Under the pieces are notes generated by a model. It was not told where the DNA came from. It ran no database searches and saw nothing but the letters and a program-made list of their open reading frames with translations. A DNA stretch of 8,924 bases, taken from assembly GCA_025997875.1 (NCBI GenBank), contig BNVE01000153.1:1-8924 (forward strand), given 5' to 3'. Positions 1 to 5,530 of this stretch are shown one piece after another. The position numbers were made by a program, and so were the translations under genes. Numbering within the stretch: position 1 is the stretch's first letter; each line of letters starts with the position of its first letter. The stretch comes from Spirochaetia bacterium. GTDB taxonomy: Bacteria > Spirochaetota > Spirochaetia > Treponematales > Breznakiellaceae.

Positions 1-2
1 GT

Positions 3-914
3 TCATTCAATGCCATCCTTCCTGAGTCCCTCAAAAACCTGTTGGCAAACCTTCTTGTCATCCTCCGTGAGGGGCGAAAAGGGGCGGCGGCTGTTTCCGT
101 AGGGTATGCCCTGCAGGCCGATAATGTATTTTATACAGGAAATCAATTTTCCCGTTCCGTACAGCGCGGCGATTGCGGCGTTGGCTTTCCTTTGCAATAC
201 CTGGGCTTCCGGCACTTTGTTCTGCAAAAAGAGACGCTGCATATCGATAAAATATTTTCCCATGATATTAAAGTTGCTGCCTATGGCCCCGTCGGCGCCC
301 ATGCTGAAACCGGCCAGGGCCACTTCATCAAAGCCGTTGTAGACCAGAAGGTCCGGGTCATTGGTTTTCATCTGCTCCATGGCGAACAGGTCCAGGCTGG
401 TAAATTTAATGCCCACCACACCGGGCAAGCTGCCGGACACCCTGTTTCGCAGGGATGCCATCATGGCCGGGGTAATGGTGACCCCGCAGAAGGAAGGGAT
501 ATTGTAGACGATCACCGGCTTTCCCGATGCATCGGCCAGGTCATTAAAATAGGCCAGAATTTCATCGTTACTGAAATGATGATAAAAGGGCGGCACCGAA
601 GAGACAGCATCGGCCCCCAGCTCTGCGGCATGTTTGGCCAGGGCTATGCCCAGGTCCGTGCCGATGGCGCCGCAATGACAGATGAGGGAACCCTTTCCCC
701 CGTTGGCCTCCGCCACTGTTTCAAACACGTCTCTGCGTTCAGCGCCGTCCATCAGGAAAGCCTCGCCGGTGCTGCCGCAGACAAAGAATCCGCCGATCCC
801 CTCCGCCAGCAATTTTTTTACCAGAGCCCGTATCGCCGGCTTATCAATTTTTCCCGATCCGTCAAAGGGCGTTACCAGGGCTGCTAAAATTCCACCCTTA
901 AGTTTATCATTCAT
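3..914 (-). CDS. nanA: N-acetylneuraminate lyase-like aldolase (DapA/NanA superfamily)
   Basis: A complete 303-residue class I aldolase of the dihydrodipicolinate synthase/N-acetylneuraminate lyase superfamily, a cytoplasmic TIM barrel that normally cleaves sialic acid to N-acetylmannosamine and pyruvate. Visible motifs are GSTGE at residues 47-51 (pyruvate carboxylate binding), the catalytic tyrosine in VYNIP (Y137) and the Schiff-base lysine in GIKFTSLDL (K170). The YNGFDE segment (D196, E197) and GAIGSNFNIMG (S213) resemble the sialic-acid-contacting residues of E. coli NanA, which favours NanA over DapA. Length is normal for the family. The ATG at 914 has a GGAG ribosome binding site (complement of 921-924) at good spacing. 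It is divergent from the GH28 gene, 93 bp away. No other sialate gene is visible, so an aldolase for a keto-deoxy sugar acid from uronate breakdown is a real alternative. The family is secure; the substrate is less so. Confidence 0.8.
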   Translation of the reverse strand: MNDKLKGGILAALVTPFDGSGKIDKPAIRALVKKLLAEGIGGFFVCGSTGEAFLMDGAERRDVFETVAEANGGKGSLICHCGAIGTDLGIALAKHAAELGADAVSSVPPFYHHFSNDEILAYFNDLADASGKPVIVYNIPSFCGVTITPAMMASLRNRVSGSLPGVVGIKFTSLDLFAMEQMKTNDPDLLVYNGFDEVALAGFSMGADGAIGSNFNIMGKYFIDMQRLFLQNKVPEAQVLQRKANAAIAALYGTGKLISCIKYIIGLQGIPYGNSRRPFSPLTEDDKKVCQQVFEGLRKDGIE

Positions 915-1007
915 GTTATGCTCCGTTCCTTATTCTCTACCGGATAACGGGAAAATGCAATAACTAAACAGAATTTTCTTTCAATAACCAGTTTATTATA
1001 AACCATA
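915..1007. promoter_or_regulatory. Divergent intergenic region between the aldolase and GH28 genes
   Basis: This 93-bp AT-rich gap must hold the promoters of both divergent genes. Rightward, a -10-like TATTAT at 994-999 lies only 8 bp before the GH28 ATG, with no convincing -35 and no Shine-Dalgarno sequence. Leftward, only the GGAG ribosome binding site of the aldolase gene (921-924) is clear. A small palindrome, CCGGATAACGG, lies near 941-951 and could be an operator half, but nothing proves it. Confidence 0.35.
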
Positions 1008-2360
1008 ATGATCGAACTTGATATCGCGTCCTTCGGCGCCGAGGGAGACGGACAGCGGGATAACTCGGCCTTCTTTGCCGCTGCTCTGGGCAGGCTGAAA
1101 GATTCAGGGGGCGGGACTCTCCGTGTCGGCAGGGGAACATGGCGGACCGGGCCGGTGGAATTATTTTCCTATACCTCTCTGCAGCTGGACGAAGGGGCGG
1201 TCATTTCATTTATACCCGAACCGGAACGGTATCCCCCGGTGTATTCCCGCTGGGAAGGGGTGGAGTGTTACTGTATGCATCCCCTGATCTTTTCCAATGG
1301 TCAGCATCATCTGGGCATTGGCGGGAAGGGCCGTATTGAGGGCGCCGGTTCGGTCTGGTGGGACATGCTGCGGGAAAAGCGCAAACAGGGGCAGAAAGGG
1401 CCGGAAACCCCCGTGGAAAAGCAGTTTGCCGCATTGAATTCCGAATACGCTTCCCAGCCATCGGGGGGCGGCGGACGGTGCATACAGTTTCTGCGGCCCC
1501 CTTTGGTGCAGTTTTATAAATGTACCAATGTGCTCATCGAAGGGGTCACCCTGAAGGACTCACCCTTCTGGACCCTGCACCCGGTATTTTGCGAAAACCT
1601 CACGATCCGGAATGTCGCCATCACCAATCCTGCGGACGCCCCAAACACCGATGGTATTGATATCGATTCATGCCGGAATGTGCTGATCGACGGATGCCGC
1701 ATCGGGGTTGGGGATGACGGGATATGTCTTAAGTCCGGGTCCGGAGACAACGGCATCCGAGCGAATAAACCCACCAGCAACATTACGGTCCGCAACTGTA
1801 CGGTACAGGACGGACACGGGGGCATCGTCATTGGCAGTGAAACTGCGGCGGGGATCTTCGATGTGATAGCGGAAGACTGCATCTTTAAGGGAACCGACCG
1901 GGGTATCCGCATAAAAACACGGCGGGGCCGGGGCGGTCAAATCCGGGATCTCAGTTTCCGCAATCTGGTTATGGAAGACAACCTCTGTCCCATAGCGATT
2001 AACATGTTCTACCGCCCCGGAGCTGTTTTGTCCGACGGCTTTTTCAGCCTTGAAAGCCGGCCCGTAACAACGGCGACCCCGGTGATAAAAAATATCAGCA
2101 TTTCTGATATCCGGGCCACGGGCTGCAAGGCCTCGGCGGGCTTCATCGCCGGCCTTCCGGAATCGCCCATAGAAAATCTTTCGATCCGCAGCAGTGATTT
2201 TTCCACCGATGAAGGCAGTCCCGTGAACCCCGATGAATCGGACATGTTTTTGGGCCTGCCGCCGGTGCAGGAAAAAAGCTTCCGCATCCTCAATGCAAAG
2301 GAACCTCATTTTTCCGGCGTCACCATCCGGGGGCCCCGGGAAGCATTTATCTACAGGTGA
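1008..2360 (+). CDS. GH28 polygalacturonase, cytoplasmic exo-type
   Basis: A 450-residue glycoside hydrolase family 28 protein, a right-handed parallel beta-helix that hydrolyses alpha-1,4-galacturonosyl links by inversion. The N-terminus has the usual FGAEGDG...DN opening (residues 9-19). All four family signatures are present in order: NTDG (213-216), the catalytic aspartate pair in GVGDDG (D236, D237), GHG (269-271) and RIK (301-303). With D215 these supply the three catalytic aspartates. There is no signal peptide or membrane segment, so the enzyme should act in the cytoplasm on imported oligogalacturonides, as exo-polygalacturonases of bacterial pectin loci do. A rhamnogalacturonan-specific activity cannot be excluded. 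The ATG at 1008 lacks a Shine-Dalgarno sequence but sits where the family domain begins. The gene ends 24 bp from the convergent toxin-antitoxin gene, with no terminator hairpin seen between them. Confidence 0.92.
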   Translation: MIELDIASFGAEGDGQRDNSAFFAAALGRLKDSGGGTLRVGRGTWRTGPVELFSYTSLQLDEGAVISFIPEPERYPPVYSRWEGVECYCMHPLIFSNGQHHLGIGGKGRIEGAGSVWWDMLREKRKQGQKGPETPVEKQFAALNSEYASQPSGGGGRCIQFLRPPLVQFYKCTNVLIEGVTLKDSPFWTLHPVFCENLTIRNVAITNPADAPNTDGIDIDSCRNVLIDGCRIGVGDDGICLKSGSGDNGIRANKPTSNITVRNCTVQDGHGGIVIGSETAAGIFDVIAEDCIFKGTDRGIRIKTRRGRGGQIRDLSFRNLVMEDNLCPIAINMFYRPGAVLSDGFFSLESRPVTTATPVIKNISISDIRATGCKASAGFIAGLPESPIENLSIRSSDFSTDEGSPVNPDESDMFLGLPPVQEKSFRILNAKEPHFSGVTIRGPREAFIYR

Positions 2361-2384
2361 AATTCAAGCATATGTTGATAAACA

Positions 2385-3020
2385 CTATCGCCTGAGCAAT
2401 TGCATTGATTTGAGTACTGCCTGCTGGTCAACAAGTGTACCGGCTATATATTTGTGTATAATACTCGAAATAAGCGTTTGGTACGGAAGACCTTCATCGG
2501 CTGATTTTTGTTTGACCTTTTCCAAGTCATATTCCGAGATGCGTATATTGATGTTTTTTGTTTTGTTTGCAGAGGCAATAATCATTTCAATTTCCGCCTG
2601 TTCGTTTTCCGTGACCGGTACAAAATTTTCAGCGTTTTCCTCAATGTCCTGCTCAAAAGCGTCAAGAGGGGAACCTTCACCCTTTGGGTTCGGTTGAGTA
2701 TCAAGAGGGGAACCTTCGCCCCTTGGGCTCGGTTGAGTATCAAGCCTTATGCTCATTTTTCTTTCCTCCATATAATTTATGCTGTTTTCTGCTCGGAAGG
2801 CCGTCTTTAGAATAATGTTTTTCTCATCATCTATGATAAACGGAACCACATATGTGTAATTTTGATAGGGAACGATAAAAATATTCTGTCCCTCCCGTGC
2901 GGGGTTTTTCAGTATGGCCTGGTATTTTTTCTCCAAAATAAGACTGGCAAATTCAGTCAATGAAATTCCCCGTTCAGCAATGAGCTTTAGATTCTTTTCA
3001 TCGTCCCACAGAATTTGCAC
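2385..3020 (-). CDS. In-frame fusion of BrnT-like toxin and CopG-type antitoxin
   Basis: A single 211-residue frame joins two proteins that are normally separate. Residues 1-88 resemble the BrnT-like toxin family: an opening of the WDDEKN type, ERGISL, then YTYVVPFIIDDEKNIILKT; related BrnT proteins are RNases. Residues 89-211 resemble its CopG/ribbon-helix-helix antitoxin, with NINIRISEYDLEKV and EGLPYQTLISSIIHKYI at about 156-191. M89 (ATG at 2754-2756) has its own ribosome binding site inside the toxin end, so a free 123-residue antitoxin could also be made. No stop codon separates the parts, so read-through from the first start gives a fused protein. The first codon is GTG at 3020; no Shine-Dalgarno precedes it. 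Two 39-bp repeat units sit in frame just inside the antitoxin. The gene lies downstream of the XRE regulator on the same strand. Family assignment is from remembered motifs; the toxin may be inactive. Confidence 0.75.
   Translation of the reverse strand: MQILWDDEKNLKLIAERGISLTEFASLILEKKYQAILKNPAREGQNIFIVPYQNYTYVVPFIIDDEKNIILKTAFRAENSINYMEERKMSIRLDTQPSPRGEGSPLDTQPNPKGEGSPLDAFEQDIEENAENFVPVTENEQAEIEMIIASANKTKNINIRISEYDLEKVKQKSADEGLPYQTLISSIIHKYIAGTLVDQQAVLKSMQLLRR
2662..2739. repeat. Two tandem 39-bp in-frame repeat units
   Basis: Units 2662-2700 and 2701-2739 differ at three positions (all transitions), and a five-base start of a third copy follows at 2740-2744. Each unit is 13 codons and keeps the reading frame; on the minus strand they encode LDTQPSPRGEGSP and LDTQPNPKGEGSP. 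Within each unit AGGGG and CCCCTT-type segments can pair, as in small palindromic repeat elements. Removing both units leaves MSIRLD joined to AFEQDIEENAENF, which reads like an ordinary antitoxin N-terminus. The repeats therefore look like an insertion with the LD codons duplicated at the site. Confidence 0.8.
2754..2769 (-). promoter_or_regulatory. Internal ribosome binding site and ATG for a separate antitoxin
   Basis: On the minus strand, GGAGG (complement of 2765-2769) lies 8 bases before an ATG (2754-2756) that is codon 89 of the fused toxin-antitoxin frame. This is the best Shine-Dalgarno site in the accessory block and far better than the one at the GTG start of the fusion. It marks the original antitoxin start, giving a product that begins MSIRLD. 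Translation from here would supply excess free antitoxin from the same mRNA. Confidence 0.7.
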
Positions 3021-3026
3021 ATTATT

Positions 3027-3055
3027 AGGATACTACATTGTATATCATTTGTCAA
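3027..3055 (-). promoter_or_regulatory. Candidate promoter of the toxin-antitoxin gene
   Basis: Read on the minus strand, a perfect -35 TTGACA (complement of 3050-3055) is followed after exactly 17 bases by TATCCT (complement of 3027-3032), a 4-of-6 match to the -10 consensus. The -10 ends only six bases before the GTG start at 3020, so transcription would begin at or very near the start codon and the mRNA would be leaderless or almost so. This agrees with the absence of a Shine-Dalgarno sequence. Confidence 0.5.
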
Positions 3056-3111
3056 TCCGGTTTCGTAGGATCTTTTTTCAGTCAATTATTGTATCAGAAT
3101 AGGACGATGAA

Positions 3112-3453
3112 TCATGGCTGCAGGGTCTGGTCAATATCGGCGCTGATAGCCTCTAAAAGCTGTTTTTTTAGTTTCCGCCTTATTCGGTCGGGCAAATTGG
3201 CCAGGAAATCCCTCGTTTCCCGGTTTTCGTCCCCTTCCACGCCGGATTCGTCCTTGAACAGGCGGTAGGGCTCCACCTTGAGGGCGGCGGCAATCCGTTC
3301 CAGCATCTCTATTGAGGGGAAGCGGCGGCCCATCTCAATCTGTCCGATATGATTGGGTGAAGCATTACAGCATTCGGCAAGCGCCTCCTGGGACAGACCC
3401 TCCTCTTTTCTGAATTTTTTTAAGTTTACCACAAAAAGCTTTCTTAAATCCAT
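3112..3453 (-). CDS. XRE-family helix-turn-helix transcriptional regulator
   Basis: A 113-residue protein whose N-terminal half (about residues 6-65) is a Cro/C1-type helix-turn-helix domain. LKKFRKEEGLSQEALAECCN leads into the recognition-helix region ASPNHIGQIEMGRRFPS, then LERIAAALKVEPYRLF. The C-terminal 45 residues are charged and probably helical (LPDRIRRKLKKQLLEAI) and could mediate dimerisation; there is no catalytic or metal-binding motif. The ATG at 3453 has no good Shine-Dalgarno sequence. A palindrome in the divergent promoter region just upstream suggests it represses itself and the lipoprotein gene on the other strand. It is followed at 91 bp by the toxin-antitoxin gene on the same strand, which has its own candidate promoter, so it may be a third regulator of that module or unrelated to it. 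Confidence 0.85.
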   Translation of the reverse strand: MDLRKLFVVNLKKFRKEEGLSQEALAECCNASPNHIGQIEMGRRFPSIEMLERIAAALKVEPYRLFKDESGVEGDENRETRDFLANLPDRIRRKLKKQLLEAISADIDQTLQP

Positions 3454-3475
3454 AAATACTATCTATTAGGCAAAA

Positions 3476-3511
3476 ATCATACTTGACTATTACGCAATAG
3501 TCATATATTAT
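3476..3511. promoter_or_regulatory. Overlapping divergent promoters for the XRE and lipoprotein genes
   Basis: Rightward: TTGACT at 3483-3488, a 17-base spacer, then TATTAT at 3506-3511 (5 of 6 in both boxes). Leftward: ATGACT (complement of 3499-3504), a 17-base spacer, then TATGAT (complement of 3476-3481). The two promoters interlock, each -35 being formed by one arm of the same palindrome, so one bound regulator would block both. Both promoters place transcription starts a short distance before their start codons. Confidence 0.6.
3484..3503. promoter_or_regulatory. Palindromic operator, probably bound by the XRE regulator
   Basis: A perfect inverted repeat with 8-bp arms, TGACTATT and AATAGTCA, around a 4-bp centre (ACGC). 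It sits between the XRE gene and the divergent lipoprotein gene and covers both -35 boxes. A third copy of the arm, TGACTATT, occurs at 3525-3532, overlapping the lipoprotein start codon. Arm size and spacing fit a dimeric helix-turn-helix repressor; the identity of the binder is inferred from adjacency. Confidence 0.6.
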
Positions 3512-3523
3512 CTTTAGAAAAAT

Positions 3524-3892
3524 ATGACTATTAGAGAGAAATTCGGCATGGCGCTGACATTCATCATAGCAATGGCCATGACGGGGTGCAACACTGGTAA
3601 TGGAGGCGGTGAAGAGGAACTCCTTGAAGTAACCCATGTGAATGGGTTTCAGGGGGTACTTTCCGATGGTTCCTTGATTGAAATTGAAGTTCCAAGCACT
3701 ACCGACGGGAATCAAAACTTCACCCTGTATATCAATGGAGTGAATAGCGGCACCGGAACGTGTACCCTGTCCGGTGGTTCAATTACCACATTAACTTGCT
3801 CTAACCCCAGTCTCACCTATTCGGGCGGCGTCCGTTATAGCGGCATCGTGATACCGATACGGCGCGCGGACGGCACAGTGTGGGTACATTGA
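3524..3892 (+). CDS. Small secreted lipoprotein, unknown function
   Basis: A 122-residue protein with a lipoprotein signal peptide: a short basic start (R4, K6), a hydrophobic stretch MALTFIIAMAM and the lipobox MTGC with the acylated cysteine at position 22. The mature part opens with a flexible Gly/Glu linker (NTGNGGGEEE), then a beta-rich, Thr/Ser/Gly-rich region with two cysteines (CTLSGGSITTLTC) that may form a disulfide. I do not recognise the family. The ATG at 3524 is preferred over ATG 3548 because only the longer form has the positive residues of a signal peptide, although neither has a good Shine-Dalgarno sequence. The start codon overlaps a half-site of the upstream operator. The frame ends at a TGA and continues in phase into the ORF at 3914, so this may be the first half of a broken gene. 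Confidence 0.6.
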   Translation: MTIREKFGMALTFIIAMAMTGCNTGNGGGEEELLEVTHVNGFQGVLSDGSLIEIEVPSTTDGNQNFTLYINGVNSGTGTCTLSGGSITTLTCSNPSLTYSGGVRYSGIVIPIRRADGTVWVH

Positions 3893-3913
3893 GGGGCCTA
3901 TTACGGCGGAACA

Positions 3914-4204
3914 ATGAATGATTTTAACAGTCATGCCCGGCAATATAATAGTGATGCCAACCGGATGTATAATAACCGGCCAAATCCGAATGACCAGGGG
4001 TATTACTATGGTTCTCCTTCTTCTCGCCGTTATGATACTCCGCAAAACATCTATAGTCAGGCTCGTCGGGATCACCCCGGTGATGCTCCCCCGATTTCGG
4101 TTCTCAACCAGGCTATTAGCGTGTTAAATGACCGCAAGAATACCGGCGTTGGAGCTTATGTGAGTCGTGGGAATCTCATTGCCTATTACTTCATGCGAAA
4201 TTAG
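3914..4204 (+). CDS. Hypothetical Tyr/Asn-rich ORF, possible second half of the lipoprotein gene
   Basis: A 96-residue frame with no recognised domain. It is rich in Asn, Tyr, Arg and Ser at the start (YNSDANRMYNNRPNPNDQ) and has a more structured end (ISVLNQAISVLNDRKNTGVG). It has no signal peptide and no convincing ribosome binding site. It lies in the same reading frame as the lipoprotein gene: between the TGA at 3890-3892 and the ATG at 3914 the frame is open (GAYYGGT). The likeliest reading is that one gene of about 226 residues (3524-4204) was split by a nonsense mutation, or that the TGA is read through. A separate small gene is the alternative. Confidence 0.4.
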   Translation: MNDFNSHARQYNSDANRMYNNRPNPNDQGYYYGSPSSRRYDTPQNIYSQARRDHPGDAPPISVLNQAISVLNDRKNTGVGAYVSRGNLIAYYFMRN

Positions 4205-4215
4205 GTAGATTCTAA

Positions 4216-4266
4216 GGCAACGCAAGTGTAACCGGCACAACGATAACTGTTGATATTACCGGGTAA
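4216..4266 (+). pseudogene. Short coding-like remnant
   Basis: Seventeen codons, preceded in frame by a stop and ended by TAA, read GNASVTGTTITVDITG. This Thr/Val-rich beta pattern is like the last strand of a bacterial surface or Ig-like domain. With no start codon it cannot be a gene by itself, and it may be the displaced end of the adjacent surface protein gene. The evidence is compositional only. Confidence 0.2.
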
Positions 4267-4280
4267 TTCATTTTCCTTAT

Positions 4281-4325
4281 AAAAAAACCTGATAGCCGCT
4301 CGTAAAAACCTGCGGGCGGCTTATC
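4281..4325 (-). terminator. Intrinsic terminator of the GH105 gene
   Basis: The arms GATAGCCGCTCG (4291-4302) and CGGGCGGCTTATC (4313-4325) pair with one bulge and one G-T pair around a 10-base loop. Read on the minus strand the hairpin is followed, after three bases, by seven T (complement of 4281-4287). It starts four bases after the GH105 stop codon, the position expected for that gene's rho-independent terminator. Confidence 0.85.
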
Positions 4326-4328
4326 GGC

Positions 4329-5468
4329 TTAAGCCCTTTCGTGTTCCAGTGAGGCCAGAATAAACGGCCCTACGCCCTTAAAGTCATCGGTGACCACCGC
4401 TTCGCTTACGTAGTAACTGTACGAACCGTCACGGTAGGGGACGCCGCCAAGACCGGCGACGCTGCAAATGCCGTCCAGGTGTAATTCGCCGCTGGGGTCT
4501 TCCCGCAGCAAGCAGCCCCTAAGGCCTTCATAAGCTGCGGCGGCCGTTTTCTTTGCCCCCGCAGCAATACTACCTTGCGCATAGCCCTTGCGGATCATCT
4601 TGTAAAGGAAATACACAAACATTGATGAGCCAGAAGCTTCCAAATAGTTTTTCTCCCGCTCTCCCTGATCGAGCACCTGATACCAAAGGCCGCTTTCCGT
4701 ATCCTGAAAATGTTCCAACGGCGCGATAAGGCGGCAGGCAATGGCAATCAGAGCCTCCCGTTCTTTCTGCAGGGCAGGGGGAATAAAGTCCAGAACATCA
4801 ACCAGGGCCATGCAATACCAGCCAAGGGCACGGCCCCAGAAATGGGGGGAACAGCCGGTTTGGGGATTTGCCCATTTCTGCTCACGGGACTCATCCCAGG
4901 CGTGGTATATAAGGCCGGTCTTTTCATCACGGGCCTTTGATTCAATCAAAACAAACTGATGAACGATGTCGGTAAAATCTTCGGCGCTTCCGTATTCCGC
5001 AGCATAGCGGGCGTAAAAGGGGCCTTGCATGTAGAGGCCGTCAAGCCACATCTGCCAGGGATAGATCTGCTTGTGCCAGAATCCGTCAGATTTAGTACGG
5101 GGGTGATGCCGTAATTGATCCCGCAACGTTTCTATTGCGGTTCGATATTTCCGCTCGCCTGAGTCCCTGTACAAATCAAAAAGCTGCTTCCCGGGATTGA
5201 TCTGGTCCAGGTTAAACTCGTCCCCCCGGTAGGTAGCGATACTGCCGTCATCCTGAATTTTTGTGTCGTACATGGTCTTTACCCAGCGGCGGTAATCATC
5301 GGCAGCGCCGCCTTTATCCACGGTATTTGCAACAGCATAGATACTCTGGATCACCAGGCCGTGCTCGTAGTGCCACTTTACCTGATCCGGGGTGTACCGT
5401 TTGATGACCGACAGGGCCATGCGTTCAGAGAGCGGCTTTGATTTATCAATAGCGTTAATTTGCATCAT
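4329..5468 (-). CDS. yteR: GH105 unsaturated rhamnogalacturonyl/galacturonyl hydrolase (YteR-like)
   Basis: A complete 379-residue glycoside hydrolase family 105 protein, close to the 373 residues of B. subtilis YteR. It removes the unsaturated galacturonic acid left at the non-reducing end of pectin oligosaccharides by lyases, by hydrating the double bond. As in YteR, the catalytic acid is D143 in WQMWLDGLYM, with H189 in IYHAWDES and the W211/R213/W217 cluster in SPHFWGRALGWYCM; the numbering coincides with YteR. The (alpha/alpha)6 barrel is intact through to the C-terminus (VVTDDFKGVGPFILASLEHE). There is no signal peptide, so it acts in the cytoplasm. It lies 62 bp downstream of the binding-protein gene with a terminator between them and has its own terminator after the stop, so it is probably expressed at a lower level by read-through. 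The ribosome binding site is weak. Whether it prefers rhamnogalacturonan or plain galacturonan fragments cannot be told from sequence. Confidence 0.93.
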   Translation of the reverse strand: MMQINAIDKSKPLSERMALSVIKRYTPDQVKWHYEHGLVIQSIYAVANTVDKGGAADDYRRWVKTMYDTKIQDDGSIATYRGDEFNLDQINPGKQLFDLYRDSGERKYRTAIETLRDQLRHHPRTKSDGFWHKQIYPWQMWLDGLYMQGPFYARYAAEYGSAEDFTDIVHQFVLIESKARDEKTGLIYHAWDESREQKWANPQTGCSPHFWGRALGWYCMALVDVLDFIPPALQKEREALIAIACRLIAPLEHFQDTESGLWYQVLDQGEREKNYLEASGSSMFVYFLYKMIRKGYAQGSIAAGAKKTAAAAYEGLRGCLLREDPSGELHLDGICSVAGLGGVPYRDGSYSYYVSEAVVTDDFKGVGPFILASLEHERA

Positions 5469-5482
5469 GTTTATTTCCGTGT

Positions 5483-5517
5483 AAAAAATAGGGGGCAGTT
5501 TTTAGAACGCCGCCCCC
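5483..5517 (-). terminator. Intercistronic terminator between binding protein and GH105
   Basis: GGGGGC at 5491-5496 pairs with GCCCCC at 5512-5517, giving a very GC-rich stem. On the minus strand it is followed by TATTTTTT (complement of 5483-5490). It lies just downstream of the binding-protein stop codon. It should end most transcripts there, yielding much binding protein and less of the downstream hydrolase. Confidence 0.75.
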
Positions 5518-5530
5518 GTTTAATCTTACT

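Noticed and set aside
42..887. Long plus-strand ORF (281 codons) opposite the aldolase gene
   Set aside because: It is the antisense shadow of a gene with clear catalytic motifs; its product is low in recognisable structure and has no ribosome binding site.
3..914. Dihydrodipicolinate synthase (DapA) for lysine synthesis
   Set aside because: The YNGFDE and IGSNFNIMG segments match the sialate lyase branch better, and the surroundings are catabolic.
1668..2309. Minus-strand ORF (213 codons) inside the GH28 gene
   Set aside because: Antisense shadow of the GH28 catalytic region, with no domain or start signal.
2233..2697. Plus-strand ORF across the GH28 end and the antitoxin
   Set aside because: Overlaps two well-supported genes in other frames; the composition is that of a reverse-strand shadow.
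2662..2744. CRISPR array
   Set aside because: The 39-bp units are directly adjacent without spacers, only two full copies exist, and they are in frame within a coding gene.
3918..4127. Plus-strand ORF of 69 codons overlapping 3914-4204 in another frame
   Set aside because: Shares the same DNA in a different phase, has no start signal and gives a low-complexity product; the 3914 frame, in phase with the lipoprotein, is preferred.
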